DNA of 64,000 nucleotides from Thiothrix nivea DSM 5205. GTDB taxonomy: Bacteria; Pseudomonadota; Gammaproteobacteria; Thiotrichales; Thiotrichaceae. Location: assembly GCF_000260135.1 (NCBI RefSeq), contig NZ_JH651384.1, forward strand, positions 1,677,693 to 1,741,692. The letters run 5' to 3'. A model generated the notes under the pieces. That model saw only the letters and a list, made by a program, of their open reading frames with translations, searched no databases and was not told where the DNA came from. Each line of letters begins with the position of its first letter. The first letter of the stretch is position 1. The position numbers and the translations under genes were made by a program. Positions 45,397-53,807 of the stretch are shown here, in pieces.

Positions 45397-45855
45397 ATGA
45401 CCAACATCCACTTCCACTGGGCCAGACTAGAAAACCTCTCCGGCCCCCAATTCCACGCCATCATGCTCGCCCGCCAGACCGTTTTCATCGGCGAGCAGCA
45501 CATCTGCTGCCCTGACGCCGACGACCACGACACGCATTGCTGGCACCTGACCGCCCTGCATGACGGCAAATTCGCTGCCTACCTGCGCGTGGTTGACCCC
45601 GGCGAAAAATACCCCGAACCTTCCATTGGCAGGGTGCTGACTACCCAGGCTCACCGCCGCATTGGTCTCGGCAAACACATCATGCAAGTCGCCATCGACA
45701 AAATTGCCGAAATCTACCCTGGCCAGCCGATCCGCATCAGCGCCCAATCCCACCTGCAACCCTTCTACGCCAAGCTCGGCTTCGCCACCGTCGGCGACGA
45801 ATACCTCGAAGAAGGCATCCCCCACATCGAAATGCTGCGTCCATCCGCCCGGTAA
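45397..45855 (+). CDS. elaA: GNAT acetyltransferase, ElaA family
   Basis: 152 aa from ATG 45397; an upstream ATG at 45358 is less likely. ElaA/GNAT features: LYALL-like LARQTVFIGEQHICCPDADDHD, acetyl-CoA-binding RVLTTQAHRRIGLGKHIM, and RISAQSHLQPFYAKLGF. Transfers an acetyl group from acetyl-CoA to an unknown amine. No operon partner; the MerR gene follows after 67 bp with its own promoter. Confidence 0.85.
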   Translation: MTNIHFHWARLENLSGPQFHAIMLARQTVFIGEQHICCPDADDHDTHCWHLTALHDGKFAAYLRVVDPGEKYPEPSIGRVLTTQAHRRIGLGKHIMQVAIDKIAEIYPGQPIRISAQSHLQPFYAKLGFATVGDEYLEEGIPHIEMLRPSAR

Positions 45856-45875
45856 TACCACAAAACGTCATGTAT

Positions 45876-45904
45876 TTGACGTTAACGTTAACTAGTTCTA
45901 GCAT
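45876..45904 (+). promoter_or_regulatory. Promoter of the merR-fatty acid operon with palindromic operator
   Basis: TTGACG (45876-45881), 17-nt spacer, TAGCAT (45899-45904). The spacer holds the perfect palindrome GTTAACGTTAAC (45881-45892), the placement typical of MerR-family operators. It resembles the LiuR-type sites (ACGT-centred) described for acyl-CoA catabolism genes. The regulator gene starts 18 bp downstream, so autoregulation is likely. Confidence 0.7.
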
Positions 45905-45922
45905 AAGTCCAAAGGAGTGACT

Positions 45923-46315
45923 ATGGAGCAGAAACTTTGGAGTATCTCCGAACTGGCAGATGAATGTGGCGTCACCGCCCGCACTATCCGTTTCTACGAA
46001 GACAAGGGGCTGATCCAGCCCCAGCGGGTCGGAGCCAACCGCGTCTACAACTATCAGGATCGCGCCCGCCTGACCCTGATCCTGCGCGGCAAGCGCCTCG
46101 GCTTTTCGCTGGAAGACATCGGCGAATTCCTCGCCCTCTACCACACCGAATGCGACCCCGACCACGCTAGCCAGTTACGCTACCTGCTGGAAAAAGTGCA
46201 GACCAAGGTCAAGGCACTGCGCCAGCAACAAGCCGATCTGGAACAGACTTTGCGGGAACTGATGCGGATTGAAACGGAATGCTTGTCACATCTGAAGATG
46301 CCTGAAGAGACATAA
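45923..46315 (+). CDS. MerR-family regulator (LiuR-like)
   Basis: 130 aa from ATG 45923 with AGGAG five bases upstream. The MerR HTH (LWSISELADECGVTARTIRFYEDKGLIQPQRVGANRVYNYQDRARL) is followed by a coiled-coil dimerisation helix (LLEKVQTKVKALRQQQADLEQTL). No cysteine pair for metal binding in the C-terminus. Position before thiolase, hydroxyacyl-CoA dehydrogenase and FadD genes suggests control of fatty- or branched-chain acyl-CoA breakdown, as for LiuR in other proteobacteria. Confidence 0.87.
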   Translation: MEQKLWSISELADECGVTARTIRFYEDKGLIQPQRVGANRVYNYQDRARLTLILRGKRLGFSLEDIGEFLALYHTECDPDHASQLRYLLEKVQTKVKALRQQQADLEQTLRELMRIETECLSHLKMPEET

Positions 46316-46341
46316 CCCAAACGCCTGTTCCATACCAAGGT

Positions 46342-46416
46342 CTGTAGGGGCAGCCCCCCGTGTCTGCCCTTGATGCCCGACCGCCGCAGGGCGCACACGG
46401 GGGTGCGCCCCTACAG
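46342..46416. repeat. 75-bp intergenic palindromic repeat
   Basis: Arms 46342-46370 (CTGTAGGGGCAGCCCCCCGT..) and 46388-46416 (..GGGGGTGCGCCCCTACAG) are imperfect inverted copies with a 17-nt centre. It lies between merR and the thiolase gene, 25 bp before the thiolase ATG. Same GTAGGGGC/GCCCCTAC family as the two copies in tmcA. The mRNA hairpin may damp expression of the downstream genes. Confidence 0.85.
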
Positions 46417-46441
46417 AAACCAACCGATATGGAGGAGGCAC

Positions 46442-47569
46442 ATGAAAAACGTCGTAATCGCCGGGTACGCCCGCACCCCGTTCACTCTCGCCAACAAGGG
46501 CGAATTCGTTAAAACCCGCCCCGACGATCTGGCAACCGCTGCCGTACTCGGCCTGCTAACGAAAACCCGCGTCGATAAAACGGAAATCGAAGACCTGATC
46601 CTCGGCTGCGCCTTCCCTGAAGGTGAACAAGGTTTCAACATGGCACGGCTGGTCGCGCTGATGGCTGGTTTGCCACAGTCCATAGGTGGCGTTACCGTCA
46701 ATCGTTTCTGCGGCTCTTCCATGCAGGCTATCCATCAAGCAGCGGGAGCCATCCAGATGAACGCGGGCAATGCCTTCATCTGCGCCGGGGTGGAATCCAT
46801 GACCCGCATCCCCATGACCGGTTTCAACCCCTCGCCTAATCCGCACTTGTATGAAATCCTGCCCGCCGCCTACATGAGCATGGGGCAAACTGCCGAAAAC
46901 GTGGCGAAGCAGTACGCCATTTCCCGCGAAGAGCAGGAAGCCTTCGCCGTTGCCAGCCAGCAAAAAGCCGCCGCCGCCCAGCGTGATGGCAAGCTGGCGG
47001 CTGAAATCATCATGGTCGGCGAAGTCAAACAGGACGGCTGCCTGCGCCCCGACACCACAGCCGACATACTGGCTGGGCTGAAACCCGCCTTCGATACCAA
47101 CGGCACGGTCACGGCAGGCACCGCCTCCCCGCTCACCGACGGCGCATCCGCCACCCTGATATGCAGCGAAGACTTTGCCAAAGCGCACGGCCTACCCATG
47201 TTCGCCCGCATCCGCAGCATCGCCATTTCCGGCTGCGCCCCCGAAACCATGGGGCTGGGGCCAATCATTTCCAGCCAGAAAGCCCTGCAACGCGCCGGAC
47301 TCAGCGTGGCTGACCTCGACATCATCGAACTCAACGAAGCCTTCGCCTCCCAATCCATCGCCTGCATCCGCGACCTCGGGCTGGATGAAAGCAAGATCAA
47401 CCTCGACGGCGGAGCCATTGCCCTCGGCCACCCGCTAGGCGCAACCGGCGCACGCATCACCGGCAAAGCCGCCGCCCTGCTAAAACGGACAGGCAAGCAG
47501 TTTGCGCTGGCCACCCAATGCATCGGCGGCGGGCAAGGTATCGCCACCATATTGGAGGCCGTGTCATGA
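46442..47569 (+). CDS. Acetyl-CoA C-acyltransferase (thiolase)
   Basis: Cleaves 3-ketoacyl-CoA with CoA in the last step of beta-oxidation; 375 aa. ATG 46442 follows GGAGGAGG. Catalytic Cys in VNRFCGSSMQ (~residue 87), His in GGAIALGHPLGATGAR, and the second Cys in CIGGGQG are all present. FadA/FadI-type by context. Overlaps the next gene by 4 bp (ATGA), so the two subunits of the oxidation complex are co-translated. Confidence 0.92.
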   Translation: MKNVVIAGYARTPFTLANKGEFVKTRPDDLATAAVLGLLTKTRVDKTEIEDLILGCAFPEGEQGFNMARLVALMAGLPQSIGGVTVNRFCGSSMQAIHQAAGAIQMNAGNAFICAGVESMTRIPMTGFNPSPNPHLYEILPAAYMSMGQTAENVAKQYAISREEQEAFAVASQQKAAAAQRDGKLAAEIIMVGEVKQDGCLRPDTTADILAGLKPAFDTNGTVTAGTASPLTDGASATLICSEDFAKAHGLPMFARIRSIAISGCAPETMGLGPIISSQKALQRAGLSVADLDIIELNEAFASQSIACIRDLGLDESKINLDGGAIALGHPLGATGARITGKAAALLKRTGKQFALATQCIGGGQGIATILEAVS

Positions 47570-49986
47570 ACATCCAAAAAGTCGCCGTCATCGGCGCTGG
47601 TGTGATGGGTGCAGGCATCGCCGCCCACATCGCCAACGCCGGAACCCCCGTGATGCTGCTCGACATCGTGCCGGAAGGCGCAACCGACCGCAGCCAGATT
47701 GCCAAAGCCGCCATCGCCAAACTGCTCAAGGCCGACCCCACACCCTTCATGCACAAACGCAACACCCGCCTCGTCACCCCCGGCAATATCGAAGACGACC
47801 TCGAAGCCCTGCGCGACTGCGACTGGATTATCGAAGCCATCGTCGAACGCCTCGCCATCAAACAAGACCTTTACCTCAAACTAGCAACCGTGCGCAAAGC
47901 CGACGCCATCGTTTCCTCCAACACCTCCTCCATCCCGCTGCACGAACTGGTGTCAGGCTTGCCGGAAGACTTCGCCGCGCACTTCATGATCACCCATTTC
48001 TTCAACCCGCCGCGCTACATGCGCCTGCTGGAAATCGTCACCAGTGAACAGACCGATCAGGACGCAGCCCACAAAATCCGCGAATACGCTGACTGGAAGC
48101 TAGGCAAAGGCGTGGTGGACTGCAAGGATACCCCCGGATTCATCGCCAACCGCATCGGCATTTTCTGGATACAAACCGCGATTCAGGAAGCGATCGACAT
48201 GGGGCTAACAGTAGAAGAAGCCGATGCCGTGGTCGGTAAACCGATGGGCATTCCCAAAACCGGCGTGTTCGGCCTCTCCGATCTGGTAGGCATCGACCTG
48301 ATGCCGCATCTGATGCGCAGCATGAACCGCAGTTTGCCAGCAGGTGATGCTTTGCTGGAAAAGGCCACGATTCCGCCGTTGATCCAAAACATGATCAAGA
48401 CCGGCTACACCGGGCGCAAAGGCAAGGGTGGTTTCTACCGCCTCAATCTTGACAGTGGGCAAAAGGTCAAGGAATCCATCAACCTGCAAACCGGCGAATA
48501 CAGTCCGTCCCAACCCGCTCAATTGGGGAGCGTGAAAGCTGCCAAGGACGGCGGCTTACAGGCGCTGGTTTCGCACCCTGATAAAGGCGGGGAATATGCA
48601 TGGAAGGTACTGTCGCAAACCTTGCGCTACGCCGCCGCGCTTGTGCCGGAAATTGCCGACGATATTTGCGCCGTCAACACGGCCATGAAGCTGGGATACA
48701 ACTGGAAATTCGGGCCATTTGAGCTGATTGACCAATTGGGGACGGATGCGTTTGCGCAGCGGTTGGAAGCAGATGGAATGAGTGTGCCTCCATTGCTGGA
48801 GATGGCTCGGGCTTACGGGTTTTATAAAGAAACCCCTCCTAACCTCCCCTTATCAGGGGAGGGACTGGGTGGTGGAACAGATTCTTTCTCCTCCCCTGAT
48901 AAGGGGAGGCCGGGAGGGGTTTCTTCGCCGCAGGCTCTCCTCCTCTACCTCCAACCCGACGGCACTTACCTTCCCCTGCAACGCCCCGAAGGCGTAATGT
49001 TGCTAGCCGATATAAAACGCCACGCCGAACCCCTGCTGGAAAACGACGCCGCCAGCCTGTGGGACATCGGCGATGGCGTAGCCTGTTTCGAGTTCCACAG
49101 CAAAATGAATTCCCTGGATCCACAAATCCTCGAAATGATCGGGGAAACTGTCGATTTCATCCCTCACAACCACAAAGCGCTGGTCATCTACAACGAAGGC
49201 AGCAACTTCTCCGCAGGCGCAAATCTCGGCCTGCTGATGTTTGCCGCCAAACTCGGCGGTTGGGATGAAGTGGATGAAATAGTCAGTGGCGGCCAGCAGG
49301 CGTACAAAAAACTCAAGTACGCCCCCTTCCCGGTCGTCGGCGCACCTTCTGGACTAGCCCTGGGTGGCGGCTGCGAAATCCTGCTGCACTGCGACGCCCT
49401 GCAAGCCCACGCCGAAACCTACGTCGGGCTGGTCGAAACCGGCGTCGGCCTGATCCCCGGCTGGGGCGGCTGCAAGGAAATGCTGCACCGCTGGGGCAAT
49501 AACTCCAGATTTCCGCGCGGCCCGCTGCCTGCCGTACTGAAATGCTTCGAAATCATCAGCGTCGCCACTGTCGCCAAATCCGCGTTTGAAGCCAAAGACT
49601 ATTTATTCTTACGACCAACCGACGGTATCACCATGAACCGCGACCGCCTGCTGGCCGATGCCAAAGCACGGGCGCTGTCGATGGTGGAGGGTTATCAGCC
49701 GCCCGCACCACCCGTTTTCAACCTACCCGGTGCAACCGCGAAAGTAGCGATGGAAATGGCCGTCAATGACTTCCGTGCCCAAGGCAAAGCCACGTCTTAC
49801 GACGCCGTGATCGCCGACGCGCTGGCAACCGTCCTCAGCGGCGGCGATACCGACATGACCGAAACCCTGAGCGAAGACGACCTGCTGGCGTTGGAATACG
49901 CACAGTTCACCCAACTGGTGCGCAAGCCCGAAACCCTTGCCCGCGTCCAGCACATGCTCAAAACCGGCAAACCGCTGAGGAACTGA
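47566..49986 (+). CDS. Bifunctional 3-hydroxyacyl-CoA dehydrogenase / enoyl-CoA hydratase with in-frame palindrome insert
   Basis: 806-aa beta-oxidation enzyme. The N-terminal NAD-binding dehydrogenase domain (VAVIGAGVMGAGIAAHIANAG) is followed by the catalytic region with HFFNPPRYMRLLEIV and DTPGFIANRIG. The crotonase domain is C-terminal (~520-740: NFSAGANLGLLMF, APSGLALGGGCEILLHCD, VGLIPGWGG), the reverse of FadB, where the hydratase comes first. Codons at 48827-48925 (about residues 421-453, ETPPNLPLSGEG to RPGGVSS) come from a 99-bp palindromic repeat inserted between the two enzymes. The gene is intact through it. Confidence 0.92.
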   Translation: MNIQKVAVIGAGVMGAGIAAHIANAGTPVMLLDIVPEGATDRSQIAKAAIAKLLKADPTPFMHKRNTRLVTPGNIEDDLEALRDCDWIIEAIVERLAIKQDLYLKLATVRKADAIVSSNTSSIPLHELVSGLPEDFAAHFMITHFFNPPRYMRLLEIVTSEQTDQDAAHKIREYADWKLGKGVVDCKDTPGFIANRIGIFWIQTAIQEAIDMGLTVEEADAVVGKPMGIPKTGVFGLSDLVGIDLMPHLMRSMNRSLPAGDALLEKATIPPLIQNMIKTGYTGRKGKGGFYRLNLDSGQKVKESINLQTGEYSPSQPAQLGSVKAAKDGGLQALVSHPDKGGEYAWKVLSQTLRYAAALVPEIADDICAVNTAMKLGYNWKFGPFELIDQLGTDAFAQRLEADGMSVPPLLEMARAYGFYKETPPNLPLSGEGLGGGTDSFSSPDKGRPGGVSSPQALLLYLQPDGTYLPLQRPEGVMLLADIKRHAEPLLENDAASLWDIGDGVACFEFHSKMNSLDPQILEMIGETVDFIPHNHKALVIYNEGSNFSAGANLGLLMFAAKLGGWDEVDEIVSGGQQAYKKLKYAPFPVVGAPSGLALGGGCEILLHCDALQAHAETYVGLVETGVGLIPGWGGCKEMLHRWGNNSRFPRGPLPAVLKCFEIISVATVAKSAFEAKDYLFLRPTDGITMNRDRLLADAKARALSMVEGYQPPAPPVFNLPGATAKVAMEMAVNDFRAQGKATSYDAVIADALATVLSGGDTDMTETLSEDDLLALEYAQFTQLVRKPETLARVQHMLKTGKPLRN
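48827..48925. repeat. 99-bp palindromic repeat inside the hydroxyacyl-CoA dehydrogenase gene
   Basis: Left arm AAGAAACCCCTCCTAACC.. (from 48827) and right arm ..CCGGGAGGGGTTTCTT (to 48925) are near-perfect inverted copies; each holds CTCCCCTTATCAGGGGAG or its partner. Length is 33 codons. It encodes LPLSGEG in the same frame as the copy in the midA-like gene. Confidence 0.9.
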
Positions 49987-49987
49987 T

Positions 49988-50824
49988 ATGGAAACCCTGC
50001 AAGGCAAAACCTTGTTCATCACCGGCGGCAGCCGTGGCATCGGGCTAGCGATTGCGCTGAAAGCCGCCAGCGAAGGCGCGAATATCGTGATTGCCGCGAA
50101 AACCGCCGAACCGCATCCCAAACTGCCCGGCACCCTCTACACCGCTGCCGCCGAGATCGAAGCCGCCGGTGGCAAAGCCCTGCCGATCAAGGCCGATATC
50201 CGCGATGAAGGGCAAATTGCCGATGCCGTGGAACAGGCAGTGACGGCATTCGGCGGTATCGACATCCTGATCAACAACGCCAGTGCCATCAACCTGACCG
50301 GTACGCTGGAAACCCCCATGAAGCGTTATGACCTGATGCAGCAGGTCAACGCCCGTGGCACGTTCGCCGTTTCACAAGCCTGCTTGCCACACTTGTTGAA
50401 AGCGCCAAATCCACACATTCTCACCCTTTCGCCGCCATTATCAATGAACCCGCAATGGTTCCGGCAACACCTTGCCTACACTATCGCGAAATACGGCATG
50501 AGCATGTGCGTACTCGGCATGGCGGAAGAATTCAGCGGCAGGGTGGCTGTGAATGCGCTGTGGCCGCGCACTGTCATCCTCACCGCCGCGATCCGGATGC
50601 TGGATGGCCTGGTGAAACCGGAGATGTGCCGCCACCCGGAAATTGTGGCCGATGCTGCCTGCCTGATCCTCAAACAGGATGCCAAGCAACATACAGGCAA
50701 TTTCTACATCGACGAAGAGGTGCTGGCCGCGGCAGGAAGAGAGGATTTCGGGCAATATGCCGTAAGCCCCGGCTCCCGCTTACTGATTGATTTGTTTCTG
50801 GAAGATACACACATGAGACCGTAA
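49988..50824 (+). CDS. Short-chain dehydrogenase (HSDL2-like)
   Basis: 278-aa SDR, one base after the preceding stop. Cofactor motif FITGGSRGIGLAIA; NNASAINL; active-site Ser in LTLSPPLSM and Tyr-x3-Lys in YTIAKYG. AAKTAEPHPKLPGTLYTAA after the second strand is characteristic of the HSDL2/hydroxysteroid-dehydrogenase-like group linked to fatty-acid metabolism. Member of the merR-fad operon; its substrate is probably an acyl or hydroxyacyl chain. Confidence 0.87.
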   Translation: METLQGKTLFITGGSRGIGLAIALKAASEGANIVIAAKTAEPHPKLPGTLYTAAAEIEAAGGKALPIKADIRDEGQIADAVEQAVTAFGGIDILINNASAINLTGTLETPMKRYDLMQQVNARGTFAVSQACLPHLLKAPNPHILTLSPPLSMNPQWFRQHLAYTIAKYGMSMCVLGMAEEFSGRVAVNALWPRTVILTAAIRMLDGLVKPEMCRHPEIVADAACLILKQDAKQHTGNFYIDEEVLAAAGREDFGQYAVSPGSRLLIDLFLEDTHMRP

Positions 50825-50873
50825 GATGGTGGCAAGAAAAACAAGCCCGTAGCCTGGGTGCAAGGAGGAAGTG

Positions 50874-52541
50874 ATGGAAAAAATCTGGCTGCAAAGCTAC
50901 CCGCCGCATGTTCCGGCGGAAATTGACACCCACCAGTACCACTCGCTGGTGGATCTGTTCCGCAGCAGCGCGGCACAGTACGCTTCCCGCCCCGCCTTCA
51001 GCAATCTGGGCAAGGTGCTCACCTATGCCGAAACCGATGAGCTGACCCGTCAGTTTGCTGCCTACCTTATCCACGGCGCGGGCTTGCAGCCCGGCGACCG
51101 CATCGCCATCATGATGCCCAACCTGCTGCAATACCCCATCGCCCTGTTTGGCGCATTACGTGCCGGGCTGGTAGTGGTCAACACCAACCCGCTTTACACC
51201 GACCGCGAACTCGAACACCAGTTAAAGGATTCGGGCGCGAAAGCCATCGTCATCCTCGCCAACTTCGCCCACACGCTGGAGGATGTGCTGGATGCAGTAC
51301 CCGCCAAAACCATTATCACCACCGAAATAGGCGACCTGCTGGGCTTCCCCAAATCGCTGCTAGTGAACAGCGTGGTCAAATACGTGAAAAAGATGGTTCC
51401 CGCCTTCCATTTACCGGAAGCCATCAAGTTCAATCAGGCACTGGCATTGGGCAAGCAGTATGCGCAGCGGTTTCAGGATGCGGAACCAAACCACGAATCC
51501 CCCGCTTTCCTGCAATACACTGGCGGCACCACCGGCGTAGCCAAGGGCGCAGTACTGACCCACCGTAACATGATTGCCAACATGTTGCAGGCCGAAGCCT
51601 GGACAACTGCCGACCTGGTATCCGGCGGCGAAATTTTCATTACCGCCCTGCCCCTTTACCATGTGTTCGCACTGACTGCCAACGCCATGTTCGCGCTAAA
51701 ACTGGGGGCAAAAAATGTCCTTATCACTAACCCACGTGATTTGCCCGCCTTTATCAAGGATATGGCACAGGAACCCTTCACCTTCATCACCGGCGTCAAC
51801 ACTCTGTACAACGCCCTGCTCAACCACGCCGACATTGGCAAAGTGGATTTTTCCCGTCTGAAAATCTCCCTCGGTGGCGGCATGGCGGTGCAAAAAGCGG
51901 TGGCAGAACAATGGAAAACCCTGACCGGCGTGACCCTGTTGGAAGCTTACGGATTAACCGAAACCTCCCCCGCAGTCTGCATCAACCCTGTCGACCTGGC
52001 GGATTACAACGGCATGATTGGCCTGCCGATCCCTTCCACCGAAGTTTCCATCCGCGACCTAGATGGCAACGAACTGGGTGTGGGCGAAGCAGGGGAATTG
52101 TGCGTGCGCGGCCCGCAAGTGATGCAAGGTTACTGGCAGCGCCCGGATGAAACCGCCAAAGTCATGACGGCAGATGGCTGGTTACGCACCGGCGACATTG
52201 CCGTGATCGACGCGCAAGGCTTTATCAAACTGGTCGACCGGCTCAAGGACATGGTGCTGGTTTCCGGTTTCAACGTGTACCCCAACGAGGTGGAAGACGT
52301 GCTCGCCAGCCACCCCAAGATCCTCGAAGCAGGCGTGATCGGTGTGGCAGATGAACATTCCGGCGAAGTGGTCAAAGCGTTTATTGTCAAAAAGGATGGC
52401 AGCCTGACACTGGAAGAATTGCGCGAATACTGCCGCCATGAGCTTTCCGCCTACAAATGCCCGAAACAGGTGGTGTTTGTGGAATCACTGCCGAAAAGCA
52501 ATGTCGGCAAGATTTTGCGCAAAGAATTGCGCAAGTTATAA
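50874..52541 (+). CDS. fadD: Long-chain fatty acid-CoA ligase FadD
   Basis: Activates fatty acids to acyl-CoA with ATP; 555 aa. ATG 50874 has AGGAGG five bases upstream; GTG 50871 is too close to it. AMP-binding motif YTGGTTGVAKGAVLTHRN, YGLTETSP, LRTGDIA, and the FACS signature region KLVDRLKDMVLVSGFNVYPNEVE are complete, with catalytic Lys in PKSNVGKILRKEL. Last gene of the operon and the entry enzyme for it. Confidence 0.95.
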   Translation: MEKIWLQSYPPHVPAEIDTHQYHSLVDLFRSSAAQYASRPAFSNLGKVLTYAETDELTRQFAAYLIHGAGLQPGDRIAIMMPNLLQYPIALFGALRAGLVVVNTNPLYTDRELEHQLKDSGAKAIVILANFAHTLEDVLDAVPAKTIITTEIGDLLGFPKSLLVNSVVKYVKKMVPAFHLPEAIKFNQALALGKQYAQRFQDAEPNHESPAFLQYTGGTTGVAKGAVLTHRNMIANMLQAEAWTTADLVSGGEIFITALPLYHVFALTANAMFALKLGAKNVLITNPRDLPAFIKDMAQEPFTFITGVNTLYNALLNHADIGKVDFSRLKISLGGGMAVQKAVAEQWKTLTGVTLLEAYGLTETSPAVCINPVDLADYNGMIGLPIPSTEVSIRDLDGNELGVGEAGELCVRGPQVMQGYWQRPDETAKVMTADGWLRTGDIAVIDAQGFIKLVDRLKDMVLVSGFNVYPNEVEDVLASHPKILEAGVIGVADEHSGEVVKAFIVKKDGSLTLEELREYCRHELSAYKCPKQVVFVESLPKSNVGKILRKELRKL

Positions 52542-52564
52542 CAATGCACCCTAGCCGGTACAAC

Positions 52565-53803
52565 TTAAAAACGGGTTTCAAGCGTAACGCCCAACACGCT
52601 TCCCGCTGGCTGGTCAAACAGCGGCACACCGCCATCCCGCGTGCGCCCATACTGATAATTGATGTAAAGCTTTTGCTTGCTGCCGAGCGGCTTGCCCACA
52701 CCCAAATCCAGTTGGGCACGGGTCTGGTCGCGTTTGCTGTCGCCGTACAGCTTGGGGTCAAACGGCTTTTCGTCCAGTTTGTGGGCAAGCTTTAACCCGG
52801 CAGTGGGTTGCCACCCACCCGCAAACGGCTTGCCTTTCCACTCGCTTGACAGTTCAAGCTCACGGCGGTCACCACCCGGCCGGTTATCCAGGGCACGGTC
52901 GTATTCCAGACGCCCCCGTAACCCCACCTCATCCCCATCGCCCAACACTTTGCGATGTTCCAGTGCCACGCTCGCCACGGCGGATTCATACGCACGCTGT
53001 TTGGGGTAAGCGACATATTCCAGACTGCTAAGTACACCGGTTTTGGACTGCGTATTCGCCAACCAGGGCTGGTAATACACGCCACCCAGCCGCCCTTCCC
53101 CATTACCCGTTTCATCACGTACCAGATTCAGGTAGGCGCTGGACTCCCGCCCCTCATCCAAAGCTTGCTGCCTGCCGACAAAAAAGCTGATAGTGCTGAA
53201 ATCCGACTCATCGGTGTAAGCCTGATGAGCGACGCCTGCCTGGGTGACCTTGCGCCCGCCATCTTTCTCTAACCGATAAAGGCCTTGCGCACTGACGAAT
53301 GCTGAAGACAACGGACGGTTCCGTTCATCTAACGTACCTTCGACGGGCAGCCCGGAAAAGGGACTATTGAACATAATGCGTTCATGGCGGCTGCCTTGGT
53401 TGACATTATCCAGATAGCCTGCTGTTACTTGCACGGAACGTGAGTGGACTGGCGCTGTCTTTGCCTCCTTACTGGGAAGCAAGGTACGTGAGCCTGCACC
53501 CTGCGGCTCCCCGGGGTGGCAGACGCCATGCCTGAACAAGGCCATCAATTTGCTGAGGAAATCAGCCTGTCCCTGTAATGCAGGTTGTTGCGTCAATGCC
53601 TGTATGCGCTGGCTCAAAGCAGCCAACCGGGCGGCATCCCCTTGCTCACAAGCCTTTTCGGCCTGCGCCAACAAGGCTTCCAGGTTAATGGCAGGGCTAT
53701 CATTTGCCCATACCGCAGCCTGCGTCATACACAAACCCACCACAGCCAACGCTTGAGCAACACAGCTGTTGCATGGTGACTTACGCAGGAAAACCGCTAT
53801 CAT
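52565..53803 (-). CDS. Outer-membrane beta-barrel protein, copy 2 of the FecR/cyclase module
   Basis: 412 aa from ATG 53803, 4 bp after the FecR gene stop; a GTG at 53821 is possible. The signal peptide ends AAVWAND. A short helical region with Cys (EALLAQAEKACEQGDAARLAALSQRI; HGVCHPG) precedes a beta-strand-rich domain ending GVTLETRF, with terminal Phe. Homologous to the barrel at 5788-7032: same order, cysteine spacing and shared blocks (DNRPGGDRRELELS; KPFDPKLYGDSKR). Here it follows the FecR gene, not the cyclase gene, suggesting that the barrel and FecR protein also work together. Confidence 0.75.
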   Translation of the reverse strand: MIAVFLRKSPCNSCVAQALAVVGLCMTQAAVWANDSPAINLEALLAQAEKACEQGDAARLAALSQRIQALTQQPALQGQADFLSKLMALFRHGVCHPGEPQGAGSRTLLPSKEAKTAPVHSRSVQVTAGYLDNVNQGSRHERIMFNSPFSGLPVEGTLDERNRPLSSAFVSAQGLYRLEKDGGRKVTQAGVAHQAYTDESDFSTISFFVGRQQALDEGRESSAYLNLVRDETGNGEGRLGGVYYQPWLANTQSKTGVLSSLEYVAYPKQRAYESAVASVALEHRKVLGDGDEVGLRGRLEYDRALDNRPGGDRRELELSSEWKGKPFAGGWQPTAGLKLAHKLDEKPFDPKLYGDSKRDQTRAQLDLGVGKPLGSKQKLYINYQYGRTRDGGVPLFDQPAGSVLGVTLETRF

Positions 53804-53807
53804 GTAA

